This document shows, piece by piece, positions 1-11,162 of a stretch of 64,000 nt of DNA; position 1 is the first letter of the stretch, and each line of letters begins with the position of its first letter. The stretch covers positions 1 through 64,000 of the forward strand of contig JAOHSH010000002.1 in assembly GCA_028122555.1 (NCBI GenBank), in the 5' to 3' direction. The notes beneath the pieces are model-generated. The model saw only the letters and a list, made by a program, of their open reading frames with translations, did no database searches and was not told where the DNA came from. Both the position numbers and the translations under genes were made by a program. The stretch comes from Methylophilaceae bacterium. GTDB lineage: Bacteria > Pseudomonadota > Gammaproteobacteria > Burkholderiales > Methylophilaceae.

Positions 1-506
1 AAGGCTGCAGCTTCTTCATCAGTTTTAGCATTTGTTGTAATTGTAATATTCATTCCTCTTAACTGATCAATCTTGTCATATTTAATTTCTGGAAAAATTA
101 TTTGCTCAGTAATTCCCATATTATAATTTCCTCGACCATCAAATGATTTTGCTGATAATCCTCTAAAGTCCCTTTCTCTGGGAATAGCAATATTAATTAA
201 CCTATCTAAAAAAGTATACATATTAGATTTTCTTAAAGTCACTTTGCAGCCAACTGGATAGTTGTCTCTGATCTTAAATGCTGCAATTGATTTCTTAGAC
301 AATGTAACAACTGGTTTTTGACCAGCTATTTTTTCCATATCCTCCACAGCATTGTCCATTACTTTTTTATCTGCTACAGCCTCACCAACGCCCATATTTA
401 AAGTTATCTTAGTAATTCTTGGCACCTGCATTGTTGAGCTATAATCAAACTTTTTTTTGAGTTCTTTTACAACAGTGTCAAAATAAAATTGTTTTAATCT
501 CGCCAT
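1..506 (-). CDS. rplE: 50S ribosomal protein L5, partial (C-terminus beyond window edge)
   Basis: Reverse-strand translation [43 protein letters not shown]...; runs off window start. Confidence 0.95.
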   Translation of the reverse strand, partial: MARLKQFYFDTVVKELKKKFDYSSTMQVPRITKITLNMGVGEAVADKKVMDNAVEDMEKIAGQKPVVTLSKKSIAAFKIRDNYPVGCKVTLRKSNMYTFLDRLINIAIPRERDFRGLSAKSFDGRGNYNMGITEQIIFPEIKYDKIDQLRGMNITITTNAKTDEEAAA

Positions 507-514
507 AATTTTTC

Positions 515-838
515 CTAAACGTCAATTGCCTCTTGATTAGATTTAAAAATTCTAATTTTTTTACCATCTTTTAATGTTTTAAATGTAACTTTGTCAGCTT
601 TTGAAGTTAAATTATTAAAAATAGCAATATTAGAGATATTTAAAGGCATTTCTTTGCTCACAATACCACCTTGCTCTCCTTTTCCAGGGTTTGGTTTTGT
701 ATTTTTCTTAACCATATTCAAACCTTCCACAATTACACGATTTTCATTTATAAGTCTCGATACAATACCTTGTTTACCTTTATCTTTACCAGTATTTATA
801 ATTACTTTATCTCCTTTACGAATCTTATTCACTTTCAA
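515..838 (-). CDS. rplX: 50S ribosomal protein L24
   Basis: [27 protein letters not shown]; spc operon position. Confidence 0.97.
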   Translation of the reverse strand: MKVNKIRKGDKVIINTGKDKGKQGIVSRLINENRVIVEGLNMVKKNTKPNPGKGEQGGIVSKEMPLNISNIAIFNNLTSKADKVTFKTLKDGKKIRIFKSNQEAIDV

Positions 839-843
839 TACTC

Positions 844-1212
844 CTAAATAACTTCTGATGCTAAAGAAACAATTTTCATAAAATTTTCTGTTCTTAACTC
901 TCGCGTGACTGGTCCAAATATTCTTGTACCAATTGGCTCAAGTTTAGGATTTAAAAGAACAGCTGCATTACTATCAAACTTTACTAATGACCCGTCAGAT
1001 CTGCGAACACCTTTTGCAGTTCTAACAACTACAGCATCATATACTTCCCCTTTCTTAACTCGACCTCTTGGTGCTGCATCTTTTATGCTAACTTTAATAA
1101 TGTCGCCAATTGACGCATAACGTCTCTTAGAGCCACCTAGGACCTTAATGCACATAACTGAGCGTGCTCCAGTATTATCTGCAACTTCTAATCTTGACTG
1201 CATTTGTATCAT
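844..1212 (-). CDS. rplN: 50S ribosomal protein L14
   Basis: [36 protein letters not shown]. Confidence 0.98.
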   Translation of the reverse strand: MIQMQSRLEVADNTGARSVMCIKVLGGSKRRYASIGDIIKVSIKDAAPRGRVKKGEVYDAVVVRTAKGVRRSDGSLVKFDSNAAVLLNPKLEPIGTRIFGPVTRELRTENFMKIVSLASEVI

Positions 1213-1246
1213 GAAATAATCTCCAACTTAATCCGCTTTAATTACT

Positions 1247-1264
1247 AGCTTAAATCTTTAAGCT
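1247..1264 (-). promoter_or_regulatory. Hairpin in rplN leader (8-bp perfect inverted repeat)
   Basis: agcttaaa-tc-tttaagct. Confidence 0.5.
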
Positions 1265-1284
1265 AACACCACGGTCAGTATTGG

Positions 1285-1312
1285 GGCGCTAGCTATATTA
1301 AATACGAGCGCC
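1285..1312 (-). promoter_or_regulatory. Hairpin in rplN leader (ggcgct/agcgcc stem)
   Basis: GC-rich 6-bp inverted repeat in an AT-rich 161-bp intergenic gap. Confidence 0.5.
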
Positions 1313-1325
1313 TTAAAAGAGCTGC

Positions 1326-1354
1326 ATTATATGTTAATTTTCTAAATATCTCAA
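1326..1354 (-). promoter_or_regulatory. Candidate sigma70 promoter for the spc operon
   Basis: On minus strand TTGAGA-N17-TATAAT (-35 at 1349-1354, -10 at 1326-1331). Confidence 0.75.
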
Positions 1355-1373
1355 CTTCAACTTATTAAAATTT

Positions 1374-1745
1374 TTATCCTTGTTGTCCTTTTGATAATAC
1401 CTTTGTTACCACCCACGACTTACTTTTTGATATGGGTTTATGTTCTGTAATTTGAACTACATCACCTTCATTAATCTCGTTTTTTTCGTCATGTGCATGA
1501 AATTTGTTTGATTGATTTATATATTTACCATACAAGGGATGCTTAACCTTCCTTTCAACAAGCACAGTAATTGTTTTATCCATTTTATTACTAAGGACTT
1601 TTCCAATTACTGTTCTCTCAATTTTTTTAGCTACAGTTTTTACTGGTGCTTTTTTAGCAACAGCATCTGACTTTTTAGCTTCAGTTTTTACTGGTGCTTT
1701 TTTAGCAATCTTAGATTTATCTTCCATTTTTTCTTTATCATCCAT
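1374..1745 (-). CDS. rpsQ: 30S ribosomal protein S17 with Lys/Ala-rich N-terminal extension
   Basis: S17 core [33 protein letters not shown] after about 40 aa containing two AKKAPVKT copies. Confidence 0.95.
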   Translation of the reverse strand: MDDKEKMEDKSKIAKKAPVKTEAKKSDAVAKKAPVKTVAKKIERTVIGKVLSNKMDKTITVLVERKVKHPLYGKYINQSNKFHAHDEKNEINEGDVVQITEHKPISKSKSWVVTKVLSKGQQG

Positions 1746-1753
1746 AATTATGA

Positions 1754-1942
1754 TTATTTTACTTTTTCAGCAAGAATTGTTTTAATTCTAGCTATATCTT
1801 TCTGAAACTTTGCAAGCTGGTCAGTTTTATTTGATTGCTGAGTTGATATTTGTATACGAGCTGAAAACTGTGCTTTTCTAATTTCTAACAACTCTTTTTC
1901 TAAATCCTCAGTAGACTTTTTTCTAAGATCAATTGTTTTCAT
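1754..1942 (-). CDS. rpmC: 50S ribosomal protein L29
   Basis: 62 aa, operon position. Confidence 0.95.
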   Translation of the reverse strand: MKTIDLRKKSTEDLEKELLEIRKAQFSARIQISTQQSNKTDQLAKFQKDIARIKTILAEKVK

Positions 1943-1954
1943 TTTGTCTCCTTA

Positions 1955-2368
1955 TCAACCAACATGTCTGGTAGCAAATACCGTTAATAATGGTAGTTTT
2001 GCTGCAGCCAATTTAAAAGCTTCTCTGGCAATATCTTCTGAAACTCCATCCATCTCATACAACATCTTTCCAGGTTGAATCTCAGCTACATAATATTCAA
2101 CACTACCTTTACCTTTACCCATTCTTACTTCAGCAGGTTTTTTAGTAATCGGCTTGTCTGGAAAAATCCTAATCCAAACTCGCCCACCTCTTTTAATGTG
2201 CCTGGTCATCACTCTTCTTCCAGCTTCTATTTGTCTTGCAGTAATCCTTCCTCTTCCAATTGCTTTTAGGCCGAAATCGCCAAAACTTACTTTATTACCA
2301 GTAGTTGCAAGGCCACGATTTCTTCCCTTATGCTGTTTTCTAAATTTACTTCTAGTTGGCTGTAACAT
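1955..2368 (-). CDS. rplP: 50S ribosomal protein L16
   Basis: [19 protein letters not shown]. Confidence 0.98.
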   Translation of the reverse strand: MLQPTRSKFRKQHKGRNRGLATTGNKVSFGDFGLKAIGRGRITARQIEAGRRVMTRHIKRGGRVWIRIFPDKPITKKPAEVRMGKGKGSVEYYVAEIQPGKMLYEMDGVSEDIAREAFKLAAAKLPLLTVFATRHVG

Positions 2369-2370
2369 AG

Positions 2371-3198
2371 TTATGCCTCATCTTTCTTAGATTTATCATC
2401 TAAATCTTCTACAACTACTTTTTTCTTTACTGCAACCTTAACGCTTTTCTTTTCTCTTTCTCCGTCAGACTTCTTTGCAGCAGTTTTAATTGTTTTCTTT
2501 GGGGTTATCTTAGACTTATCTTCTTCTATTACAGCAACTTCATTTTCTTCAATAGTAACTTTTTTATTATCTTCAAAAATTTCACCTTTAAATACCCATA
2601 CTTTAATTCCAATAATACCGTATGTTGTTTGAGCTCTAGCAACACCATAATCTATATCTGCACGAAGTGTATGCAGTGGAACTCTTCCTTCTCTATACCA
2701 TTCAGATCTAGCTATTTCTATACCATTCAATCTTCCTGCACTCTTAATCTTAATTCCTTGAGCTCCAAGTCTCATTGCGTTTTGCATAGCTCTTTTCATC
2801 GCTCTTCTAAACATAACTCTCTTTTCTAGTTGTTGAGCAATACTTTGCGCGATTAGTGTGGCGTCTATTTCTGGCTTCCTAACCTCTTCAATATTTAGTT
2901 GAACTGGGATCCCCATTAAATCTTGCAGACTAGATCGAAGCGTCTCGATATCTTCACCTTTTTTACCAATTACAATTCCTGGTCGTGCACTATAAATTGT
3001 AATCTTTGCATTTTTAGCCGGTCGCTCAATTACTATCTTGCTGACAGCTGCATTGACTAGTTTTTTATTTAAGAATGCTCTGACTTTTATATCATTAAGT
3101 AAAAGTGCAGAGAAGTTCTTTGAATTTGAGAACCATTTTGATGACCAGTTCTTTTTAACCGCTAATCGAAAACCAATTGGATTTACTTTTTGTCCCAT
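2371..3198 (-). CDS. rpsC: 30S ribosomal protein S3 with charged Lys-rich C-terminal tail
   Basis: [25 protein letters not shown] domain region; extended tail. Confidence 0.98.
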   Translation of the reverse strand: MGQKVNPIGFRLAVKKNWSSKWFSNSKNFSALLLNDIKVRAFLNKKLVNAAVSKIVIERPAKNAKITIYSARPGIVIGKKGEDIETLRSSLQDLMGIPVQLNIEEVRKPEIDATLIAQSIAQQLEKRVMFRRAMKRAMQNAMRLGAQGIKIKSAGRLNGIEIARSEWYREGRVPLHTLRADIDYGVARAQTTYGIIGIKVWVFKGEIFEDNKKVTIEENEVAVIEEDKSKITPKKTIKTAAKKSDGEREKKSVKVAVKKKVVVEDLDDKSKKDEA

Positions 3199-3208
3199 AA
3201 TAATCTCT

Positions 3209-3544
3209 TTAATTTCCTACAATCACAGTAATGTGACTTGTTGGTTTAATAATTTTTCCTGCACGACCTTTAGATTGAGCACGAATCCGTTTTAAAACTG
3301 TACCTTTATTAATATAAATGGTTTTTATTTTAAGTTCATCTACATCAGCACCATTATTATTCTCTGCGTTAGCAATTGCAGATTCAACTACTCTTTTAAT
3401 GATCTCAGCACCTTTTTTTGGACTAAAATTGAGAATATTAAGGGCGTTATCTACCTTCTTTCCCCTTATAAGGTCAGCTATTAACCTAGCTTTTTGTGGA
3501 GAAATTCTTACCCCATTTAAAATTGCTGATACTTCATTTGCCAT
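3209..3544 (-). CDS. rplV: 50S ribosomal protein L22
   Basis: [24 protein letters not shown]. Confidence 0.97.
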   Translation of the reverse strand: MANEVSAILNGVRISPQKARLIADLIRGKKVDNALNILNFSPKKGAEIIKRVVESAIANAENNNGADVDELKIKTIYINKGTVLKRIRAQSKGRAGKIIKPTSHITVIVGN

Positions 3545-3546
3545 AA

Positions 3547-3822
3547 TTATTCCTTCGTTTTCCTGTCACCAGTATGACCCTTAAATGTCCTGGTTATTGC
3601 AAATTCACCTAATTTATGTCCTACCATATTTTCTACAATTAGAACTGGTACATGCTGCCGCCCATTATGAATGGCTATAGTTAATCCAATAAAATTAGGA
3701 AGTATTGTTGATCGTCTTGACCATGTTTTAATTGGTTTGCGATCTCTAGTCTCAGAAGCAATATCTACTTTTTTTGCAAGATGTGAGTCAACAAATGGTC
3801 CTTTTTTAATTGATCGTGACAT
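3547..3822 (-). CDS. rpsS: 30S ribosomal protein S19
   Basis: [19 protein letters not shown]. Confidence 0.98.
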   Translation of the reverse strand: MSRSIKKGPFVDSHLAKKVDIASETRDRKPIKTWSRRSTILPNFIGLTIAIHNGRQHVPVLIVENMVGHKLGEFAITRTFKGHTGDRKTKE

Positions 3823-3827
3823 ATTTT

Positions 3828-4661
3828 CTACCTTTTATTTGATGGTCTTCGACTGAGTCTCATATTATCAGTTCGCTTATTATTTCGTGTACGGTAACCC
3901 TTAGTTGGAACACCCCAAGGACTGACTGGATGCCTACCTCCAGAACTTTTTCCTTCTCCACCGCCATGTGGGTGATCAACTGGATTCATGACTACGCCTC
4001 TAACAGTTGGACGAACACCTCTCCACCTCATTGCTCCAGCTTTACCAATAGATCTTAGTGAATGTTCTTCATTACCGACTTCACCGATTGTAGCCCTACA
4101 ATCTACATGTACTTTTCTTACTTCACCTGATCTTAATCTTAATTGAGCATATAATCCTTCACGAGCAAGTAATTGTATTGAGGCTCCAGCAGATCTGGCC
4201 ATTTGAGCTCCCTTACCAGGTTTCAACTCAATGCAATGCAATGTACTTCCAACTGGAATATTTTTAAGAGGGATTGAATTACCAACCTTAAAAGGTGCGT
4301 CAATTCCATTCATCAATTCATCACCAGCCTTAAGTCCTTTTGGAGCAATAATATATTTTCTTTCCCCATCAGCATAGCAAAGTAAAGCTAAGCGGGCCGA
4401 ACGGTTTGGATCATATTCTATTCTTTCAACTTTTGCCGGAATTCCATCTTTAGTTCTCTTAAAATCAACTATTCTAATGTGCTGTTTATGTCCGCCACCT
4501 TGATGCCTAACGGTGATTTTTCCATGATGATTTCGTCCAGCTTTGCTACTTTTCTTCTCTAAAAGTGGTGCAAAAGGTTTACCCTTATGCATATCTGGTG
4601 TTACTACTTTCTGAAGCCCACGTCTACCAGGTGAAGTTGGTTTTACTTTTAAAATTGCCAT
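3828..4661 (-). CDS. rplB: 50S ribosomal protein L2
   Basis: [27 protein letters not shown]. Confidence 0.98.
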   Translation of the reverse strand: MAILKVKPTSPGRRGLQKVVTPDMHKGKPFAPLLEKKSSKAGRNHHGKITVRHQGGGHKQHIRIVDFKRTKDGIPAKVERIEYDPNRSARLALLCYADGERKYIIAPKGLKAGDELMNGIDAPFKVGNSIPLKNIPVGSTLHCIELKPGKGAQMARSAGASIQLLAREGLYAQLRLRSGEVRKVHVDCRATIGEVGNEEHSLRSIGKAGAMRWRGVRPTVRGVVMNPVDHPHGGGEGKSSGGRHPVSPWGVPTKGYRTRNNKRTDNMRLSRRPSNKR

Positions 4662-4671
4662 CTATATCTCC

Positions 4672-5118
4672 TTATTCACCCGTAAAATTAATTTCTTGCC
4701 CAGCTTGAATACTCACATAGGCTTTTTTCCAGTCAGATCTTTTACCCATCCTACTCCGACTAGCTCTTTTTGTTTTACCTTTAACGTTTAATAGATTTAT
4801 AGCTTTAACATCTACTTTAAACATCGCTTCAATTGCCTCTTTTACTTGAATTTTTGTTGCGTCTTTTCTAACCTTAAAGATTACTTGGTTAAGTTTATCT
4901 GCAACCATAGTTGCTTTTTCAGTGACATGAGGTGATAGCACTGACTGAAGTGATTTATCAGTCACTTTTTTATCAACTACTTTCTTAGCAGTCACTTTTT
5001 TATCAACTACTTTCTTAGCAGTCACTTTTTTAGCAGTCACTTTTTTAGCAGTCACTTTTTTAGCAGTCACTTTTTTATCAACTACTTTTTTATCAACTAC
5101 TTTTTTATCAGCACTCAC
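4672..5118 (-). CDS. rplW: 50S ribosomal protein L23 with pentapeptide-repeat N-terminal extension
   Basis: L23 core [32 protein letters not shown]-terminal (D/A)KKV(V/T) repeats. Confidence 0.95.
   Translation of the reverse strand: MSADKKVVDKKVVDKKVTAKKVTAKKVTAKKVTAKKVVDKKVTAKKVVDKKVTDKSLQSVLSPHVTEKATMVADKLNQVIFKVRKDATKIQVKEAIEAMFKVDVKAINLLNVKGKTKRASRSRMGKRSDWKKAYVSIQAGQEINFTGE
4960..5109 (-). repeat. About ten 15-nt tandem repeats encoding (D/A)KKV(V/T) in rplW
   Basis: Direct reading: repeated gcagtcactttttta / atcaactactttttt units. Confidence 0.95.
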
Positions 5119-5741
5119 GCAAACATCTCCTCTAATTGTTTAACGGAACCAGTTGTTGCGATAACTTTGGGGAAATGCACTAAACTTACTGGATCTGCAT
5201 AACGTGCTTCAATAACTAAAATATGTGGAAGATTTCTTGAGGATAAATAAAGGTTTTCATCAAATGAATCAACTAAAATCAAAACTCTGTCAGTAACTCC
5301 TAATGATTTAATTTTAGCAATAAAGTCTTTTGTTTTTGGTGCCTTGACCTTAAATTCTTCAACAATAGATAATCTATCCTGTCGGACTAATTCAGAAAGA
5401 ATAGATTTCATACCTGTACGATAAGCTTTTTTATTTACTTTCTTTACAAAATTTTCATCCACTCTATTTGGAAACGCTCTACCTCCTCCTCGCCATATTG
5501 GGCTCGAAGTCATCCCAGCTCTTGCATTCCCAGTTCCTTTTTGCCTAAAAGGTTTTCTTGTACTGTGCTTTACTTCTGAGCGTGTCTTTTGTGATCTTGT
5601 ACCTGAACGTGCATTGGACATGTAAGATACTACTAGTTTATGGATTAAAGCCTCATTAAAATCTATATTAAATGTTGCATCTGACGCTTTTAATGTTTTT
5701 TTTGAAAGCTTACCCTTATTATCTAATATCTTAAATTCCAT
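5115..5741 (-). CDS. rplD: 50S ribosomal protein L4
   Basis: [31 protein letters not shown]. Confidence 0.97.
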   Translation of the reverse strand: MEFKILDNKGKLSKKTLKASDATFNIDFNEALIHKLVVSYMSNARSGTRSQKTRSEVKHSTRKPFRQKGTGNARAGMTSSPIWRGGGRAFPNRVDENFVKKVNKKAYRTGMKSILSELVRQDRLSIVEEFKVKAPKTKDFIAKIKSLGVTDRVLILVDSFDENLYLSSRNLPHILVIEARYADPVSLVHFPKVIATTGSVKQLEEMFA

Positions 5742-6391
5742 TAGGATTCTACCTTAGTTTTAATTGCGGGTCTTATCATGACATCCGAACCCTTAGATCC
5801 AGGAACAGCGCCTTTAATTAAAATTAAATTTCTTTTTGAATCAACTCGAACAACCTCAAGATTTTGAGTTGTTCTTCTTTTATCTCCAAGGTGTCCAGGC
5901 ATTTTTTTTCCTGGGAAAACTCGACCGGGGTCTTGGCATTGGCCTGTTCCACCTAAAGCTCTGTGGGAAATTGAAACTCCATGAGTAGCATGTTGAGCAG
6001 CAAAATGATGTCTTTTAATAGCACCCTGAAACCCTTTACCTATGGTAGTTCCAGTAACATCAACTTTTTGACCTGCTTTAAAAATTTCAACAGTTATTTT
6101 TGATTCAATATTATAGTTCGCTAAGTCAGTTGATGGAATTCTAAATTCTCGAAGCCCTGCACCAGCTTCTGTGCCAATTTTTGCATAAAGGCCTGCAAGC
6201 GACTTTGATAGCTTATTTGGTTTTTTTTGGCCATAAGAAATCTGAAGGCTATCATAACCATCATTTTTGATATTTTTGATCTGTGTCACACGATTTGGAA
6301 TAATTTCTAGTACAGTTACCGGAATAGAATTACCTTCAACAGTAAATACACGGGTCATCCCGACCTTGCGACCAATAAGCCCTAAGCTCAT
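5741..6391 (-). CDS. rplC: 50S ribosomal protein L3
   Basis: [32 protein letters not shown]. Confidence 0.98.
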   Translation of the reverse strand: MSLGLIGRKVGMTRVFTVEGNSIPVTVLEIIPNRVTQIKNIKNDGYDSLQISYGQKKPNKLSKSLAGLYAKIGTEAGAGLREFRIPSTDLANYNIESKITVEIFKAGQKVDVTGTTIGKGFQGAIKRHHFAAQHATHGVSISHRALGGTGQCQDPGRVFPGKKMPGHLGDKRRTTQNLEVVRVDSKRNLILIKGAVPGSKGSDVMIRPAIKTKVES

Positions 6392-6416
6392 GATCTTGTT
6401 TCCTTATATTATTATT

Positions 6417-6447
6417 AAGAAATCTAATTACAATTGATTAGTTTCTT
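6417..6447 (-). promoter_or_regulatory. Imperfect hairpin between rpsJ and rplC
   Basis: aagaaa(t)ctaat ... attagtttctt, 11-bp stem with one bulge, 8-nt loop, in 93-bp gap. Confidence 0.45.
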
Positions 6448-6484
6448 TTAAAAGAGCGTCATTATATACCAACGCTTGTAATTT

Positions 6485-6793
6485 TTACAACTTTATTTCT
6501 ACATCAACTCCAGCAGGTAAATCTAATTTCATTAAAGCATCCACTGTTTTATCAGTAGGATCTAATATATCCATTAATCTCTGATGAGTTCTAATTTCAA
6601 ATTGATCTCGAGCTTTTTTATAAACGTGGGGTGAGCTTAATAAATCAAATCTTTCTTTTCTTGTAGGTAATGGAACTGGGCCCTTAACCACGGCACCAGT
6701 TCTTTTTGCTGTATCTACAATTTCCTGAGCGGATTGATCAATTAATTTATAATCAAATGCTTTTAATCTAATTCTAATTTTCTGACTATCCAT
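6485..6793 (-). CDS. rpsJ: 30S ribosomal protein S10
   Basis: [30 protein letters not shown]. Confidence 0.98.
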   Translation of the reverse strand: MDSQKIRIRLKAFDYKLIDQSAQEIVDTAKRTGAVVKGPVPLPTRKERFDLLSSPHVYKKARDQFEIRTHQRLMDILDPTDKTVDALMKLDLPAGVDVEIKL

Positions 6794-6854
6794 TTTAACT
6801 TCCTTCTAAAGAGCGAATACCCATTTCAGAGTACTTTTTTGTTTAAAATCTATA

Positions 6855-8069
6855 TCTATTCGATAACCTTTACTACAACACCAGAACCAACAGTCCTTCC
6901 GCCTTCACGAATAGCGAATCTTAAACCTTCCTCCATAGCAATTGGAGCAATTAGTGTTCCAGTAATTGATACATTATCACCTGGCATTACCATTTCTGTT
7001 CCTTCTGGTAGTTCAACTGCACCAGTTACATCTGTTGTTCTGAAGTAAAATTGTGGTCGATATCCATTAAAAAATGGAGTATGCCTTCCACCCTCGTCTT
7101 TACTTAAGCAATAAATTTCTGCTGTAAATTTAGTATGTGGCTTTATTGAGCCTGGTTTACATAGAACTTGACCGCGCTCTACTTCTTCTCTTTTTGTTCC
7201 TCGAAGTAATACTCCTACATTATCTCCTGCTTGACCTTGATCAAGTAATTTACGGAACATCTCAACACCAGTACAAATTGTTTTTGTTGTATCTTTTAAG
7301 CCAACAATTTCAATTTCTTCATTAACTTTCACAACACCACGCTCAACACGACCAGTTACTACAGTACCTCGACCTTCTATTGAGAATACATCTTCTACCG
7401 GCATTATGAAGTCACCATCAATTGCTCTTTTTGGCTCTGGAATATAACTATCTAACGCTTCAGCTAATTTAAGAATTGCTGGTTCACCAATATCTGATGT
7501 ATCACCTTCTAGTGCCTTAAGTGCTGAACCCATGATGATAGGGATATCATCACCTGGGAAATCATATTTACTAAGAAGTTCACGTACTTCCATTTCTACT
7601 AATTCAAGTAATTCTGCGTCATCAACCATGTCAGCTTTATTTAAGAACACAACAATATGCGGCACACCAACTTGTCGTGATAAAAGAATATGTTCACGAG
7701 TTTGAGGCATTGGTCCGTCAGCAGCAGAACACACAAGTATTGCACCGTCCATTTGAGCGGCACCAGTTATCATATTTTTTACATAATCAGCATGGCCTGG
7801 ACAGTCAACGTGAGCGTAATGTCGTTTTTCTGTTTCATATTCAACGTGTGAAGTATTAATTGTAATACCACGTGCTTTTTCTTCAGGGGCTGAATCAATT
7901 TCTGCAAAATCTTTTTTATCCCCACCAAATTTTTTTGTGAGTACAGTTGAGATTGCAGCTGTTAATGTAGTTTTCCCATGGTCAACGTGACCAATAGTGC
8001 CAACGTTAACATGTGGTTTGGTACGCTCAAATTTACCTTTAGCCATAATATAATATCCTTAAAGTTACT
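6855..8069 (-). repeat. Copy 1 of about 1.2-kb direct repeat (tuf gene plus short 5' flank)
   Basis: Matches 23144-24358 by eye, constant offset 16289. Confidence 0.9.
6856..8046 (-). CDS. tuf: Elongation factor Tu (copy 1)
   Basis: [32 protein letters not shown]. Confidence 0.99.
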   Translation of the reverse strand: MAKGKFERTKPHVNVGTIGHVDHGKTTLTAAISTVLTKKFGGDKKDFAEIDSAPEEKARGITINTSHVEYETEKRHYAHVDCPGHADYVKNMITGAAQMDGAILVCSAADGPMPQTREHILLSRQVGVPHIVVFLNKADMVDDAELLELVEMEVRELLSKYDFPGDDIPIIMGSALKALEGDTSDIGEPAILKLAEALDSYIPEPKRAIDGDFIMPVEDVFSIEGRGTVVTGRVERGVVKVNEEIEIVGLKDTTKTICTGVEMFRKLLDQGQAGDNVGVLLRGTKREEVERGQVLCKPGSIKPHTKFTAEIYCLSKDEGGRHTPFFNGYRPQFYFRTTDVTGAVELPEGTEMVMPGDNVSITGTLIAPIAMEEGLRFAIREGGRTVGSGVVVKVIE

Positions 8070-10155
8070 GTTTATTTATAATTGCATCCGCAATATTTCT
8101 TGGTGCTTCAGCGTAATGTTTAAACTCCATCGAGTAAGTTGCCCGGCCTTGTGATAATGACCTCACAGTTGTTGAGTAACCAAACATCTCTGCAAGAGGA
8201 ACCTCTAAACGTAATACTTTACCTGTAGCATTATCTTCCATACCTTGAACAATACCCCTTCTAGATGATAAATCACCCATCACATCTCCCATATATTCTT
8301 CAGGGGTTTCAACTTCAACCGCCATCATTGGTTCTAAAATAATTGGATCTGCTTTTTTACACCCATCTTTGAATGCAAATGATGCTGCCATTTTAAATGC
8401 ATTTTCATTTGAGTCAACATCATGGAAGGATCCATCATAAAGAGTTACTTTTACGTCTTCAACTGGGTAACCAGCAAGCACTCCTGATGTAATAGTTTCT
8501 TTTAACCCTTTATCGACTGCCGGGATAAATTCTCTTGGAACTGCTCCTCCCTTAATCTCATCAATAAATTCATATCCTTTTCCAGCTTCATTAGGCTGAA
8601 TCTTAAGCCATACATGTCCATATTGACCCTTACCACCAGATTGTTTCACAAATTTACCTTCGGCCTCTACTGTTTTCTTAATTGCTTCTCGATAAGCAAC
8701 TTGAGGTGCTCCTATATTTGCATCTACTGTAAACTCTCGCTTCATTCTATCAACTAAAATTTCTAAATGTAGCTCCCCCATTCCTGAGATAATAGTTTGA
8801 TTTGTCTCCTCATCCGTTTTTACTCTGAATGATGGGTCTTCTTGAGCGAGTCTTCCTAAAGCAATTCCCATTTTCTCTTGGTCTGCTTTTGTTTTTGGTT
8901 CTACTGCAACATGAATTACTGGCTCTGGAAAAATCATACGTTCAAGAATAATTGGCTTCTTAATATCGCATAGCGTTTCACCAGTAGTGACATCTTTTAA
9001 GCCAACTGCTGCAGCTATATCACCTGCTCTAACCTCTTTAATTTCTTCACGATTATTTGCATGCATCTGGAGAATACGTCCAATACGTTCTTTCTTTCCA
9101 TTAATAGAATTTAATACCGTATCTCCAGCTTTTACTATTCCTGAATAAACTCTAAAGAAAATCAACTGGCCAACAAAAGGATCAGTTGCAATTTTAAATC
9201 CTAGAGCAGCAAATGGAGCTTCATCAGATGGTTTACAAGTCATTTCATTACCAGATTCATCCTCACCTGGCGTTTCATCTATATCAATTGGGGATGGCAT
9301 AAATTCAATAACTGAATCAAGCATTGCTTGTACGCCTTTATTTTTAAATGCTGAGCCACATAACATAGGAACTATTTCATTTGATAGAGTTCTGATGCGC
9401 AATCCTTCTTTAACTTCTTCTTCAGACAAATCACCTGTCTCAAGGTATTTATTCATTAAATCTTCATTTGCCTCAGCAGCTGTTTCTAACATATTATCTC
9501 GCCACTTTTTACATGTATCAATTAAATCAGCTGGTATATCTTTATATTCAAAAGTTATTCCATTATCCTCTTCATTCCATATAATCGCCTTCATCTTTAC
9601 AAGATCAACAACTCCAGTAAATGTTTCGGCAGCGCCAATAGGAACTTGAATAGGAATAGGGTTTGCCTTTAATCTAGATTTCATTTGATCATGAACTTTA
9701 AAGAAATCTGCTCCAGCACGATCCATTTTATTTACAAATGCAAGGCGAGGTACTTTATATTTATTTGCTTGACGCCATACAGTTTCGGATTGTGGTTGAA
9801 CTCCACCAACTGCACAATAAACCATACAAGCCCCATCTAATACTCTCATAGAACGCTCAACTTCAATTGTAAAATCAACGTGGCCAGGAGTATCAATAAT
9901 ATTAATACGATGTTGATCAAATTGGTTACTCATTCCTTTCCAAAAGCATGTTGTTGCAGCAGAAGTAATTGTTATTCCTCTTTCTTGTTCTTGCTCCATC
10001 CAATCCATAGTAGCTGCACCATCATGCACTTCACCAATTTTATGATTCACACCTGTGTAAAGTAAAACTCTCTCTGTTGTAGTAGTTTTACCAGCATCAA
10101 TATGAGCACTAATACCTATATTTCTGTAACGTTCAATGGGAGTTATTCGAGCCAC
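8065..10155 (-). CDS. fusA: Elongation factor G
   Basis: [29 protein letters not shown]. Confidence 0.99.
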   Translation of the reverse strand: MARITPIERYRNIGISAHIDAGKTTTTERVLLYTGVNHKIGEVHDGAATMDWMEQEQERGITITSAATTCFWKGMSNQFDQHRINIIDTPGHVDFTIEVERSMRVLDGACMVYCAVGGVQPQSETVWRQANKYKVPRLAFVNKMDRAGADFFKVHDQMKSRLKANPIPIQVPIGAAETFTGVVDLVKMKAIIWNEEDNGITFEYKDIPADLIDTCKKWRDNMLETAAEANEDLMNKYLETGDLSEEEVKEGLRIRTLSNEIVPMLCGSAFKNKGVQAMLDSVIEFMPSPIDIDETPGEDESGNEMTCKPSDEAPFAALGFKIATDPFVGQLIFFRVYSGIVKAGDTVLNSINGKKERIGRILQMHANNREEIKEVRAGDIAAAVGLKDVTTGETLCDIKKPIILERMIFPEPVIHVAVEPKTKADQEKMGIALGRLAQEDPSFRVKTDEETNQTIISGMGELHLEILVDRMKREFTVDANIGAPQVAYREAIKKTVEAEGKFVKQSGGKGQYGHVWLKIQPNEAGKGYEFIDEIKGGAVPREFIPAVDKGLKETITSGVLAGYPVEDVKVTLYDGSFHDVDSNENAFKMAASFAFKDGCKKADPIILEPMMAVEVETPEEYMGDVMGDLSSRRGIVQGMEDNATGKVLRLEVPLAEMFGYSTTVRSLSQGRATYSMEFKHYAEAPRNIADAIINKQ

Positions 10156-10175
10156 TTAATATACCTTTAACAAAA

Positions 10176-10646
10176 TTAAAAACGGAAATGTGAGAAGGCT
10201 TTATTTGCTTCTGCCATACGATGAACTTCTTCTCTTTTTTTCATCGCTGACCCTTTGTTTTCTGATGCTTCCATGAGTTCAGCTGCTAGGCGTAAGTCCA
10301 TGGATTTCTCACCTCTTTTTCTTGCTGCATCTCTTAACCATCTCATTGCAAGAGCCGACCTTCTTGATGGCCTAACCTCGACTGGTACTTGATAGTTTGC
10401 CCCACCAACACGTCTACTTTTTACCTCTACTAGTGGTCTTAGATTATCAATAGCCAGCGAAAATACTTCAATTGGATCTTTGCCGCTTTTAGTTTGTATT
10501 TGATCGAAAGCACCATAAATTAATCTTTCTGCAACTGATTTTTTACCACTAGTCATCAATACATTTACAAACTTAGATACTTCTTGGCTTCCAAATTTTG
10601 GATCCTGAAGAATTTGTCTTTTTGGAACATCTCTACGTCTTGGCAT
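10176..10646 (-). CDS. rpsG: 30S ribosomal protein S7
   Basis: [20 protein letters not shown]. Confidence 0.98.
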   Translation of the reverse strand: MPRRRDVPKRQILQDPKFGSQEVSKFVNVLMTSGKKSVAERLIYGAFDQIQTKSGKDPIEVFSLAIDNLRPLVEVKSRRVGGANYQVPVEVRPSRRSALAMRWLRDAARKRGEKSMDLRLAAELMEASENKGSAMKKREEVHRMAEANKAFSHFRF

Positions 10647-10669
10647 ATCATGTAACCTCTATATTTAAA

Positions 10670-11047
10670 TTAACCTTCTTTTGGGCGTTTAGTTCCATAT
10701 TTAGAACGGCCTTGTTTTCTGTCTTTGACACCTGATGTATCCAAATTACCTCGGACCATATGATATCTAACGCCAGGTAAATCTTTAACTCGCCCTCCAC
10801 GAAGTAAAACAACTGAATGCTCTTGGAGATTATGTCCTTCGCCTCCAATGTAACTTATCACTTCATATCCAGTAGTCAATCGAACTTTAGCTACTTTTCT
10901 TAGAGCAGAATTTGGTTTTTTAGGTGTTGTAGTATACACACGAGTACAAACACCTCTTTTTTGAGGGGAAGCCTCAAGCGCAGGAACTTTACTCTTTTCA
11001 ATTATTCTCTTCCTGGACTTTCTTATTAACTGATTAACTGTAGGCAT
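10670..11047 (-). CDS. rpsL: 30S ribosomal protein S12
   Basis: [34 protein letters not shown]. Confidence 0.99.
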   Translation of the reverse strand: MPTVNQLIRKSRKRIIEKSKVPALEASPQKRGVCTRVYTTTPKKPNSALRKVAKVRLTTGYEVISYIGGEGHNLQEHSVVLLRGGRVKDLPGVRYHMVRGNLDTSGVKDRKQGRSKYGTKRPKEG

Positions 11048-11092
11048 TACCTATCCTTTTAATTTAATATACTTTAAAAAAAACCATTCTAA

Positions 11093-11121
11093 CCTTTTTC
11101 AGAACTTATTCTTGAAAAAGG
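11093..11121 (-). terminator. Hairpin followed by a U tract at the 5' end of the rpsL leader (attenuator/terminator candidate)
   Basis: cctttttca/tgaaaaagg 9-bp perfect stem, 11-nt loop; run of T about 8 nt downstream on minus strand. Confidence 0.55.
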
Positions 11122-11126
11122 CGAGA

Positions 11127-11155
11127 ATTGTATTTCGCTTCGCTCATAATGTCAA
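11127..11155 (-). promoter_or_regulatory. Candidate sigma70 promoter for rpsL-rpsG-fusA-tuf
   Basis: On minus strand TTGACA-N17-TACAAT. Confidence 0.8.
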
Positions 11156-11162
11156 CTTAAAA

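Noticed and set aside
591-1120. Plus-strand ORFs antisense to rplX/rplN (and similar antisense ORFs throughout the track)
   Set aside because: Antisense to well-supported ribosomal genes; hydrophobic low-complexity products, no domain signal
4960-5109. CRISPR-like array
   Set aside because: 15-nt units without spacers, in frame within rplW; a coding repeat
7137-7859. Plus-strand ORFs inside tuf (and duplicates at 23426-24148)
   Set aside because: Antisense to EF-Tu; repeated only because tuf is duplicated
10648-10848. 66-aa minus-strand ORF overlapping rpsL
   Set aside because: Out-of-frame with the clear S12 gene; no family resemblance
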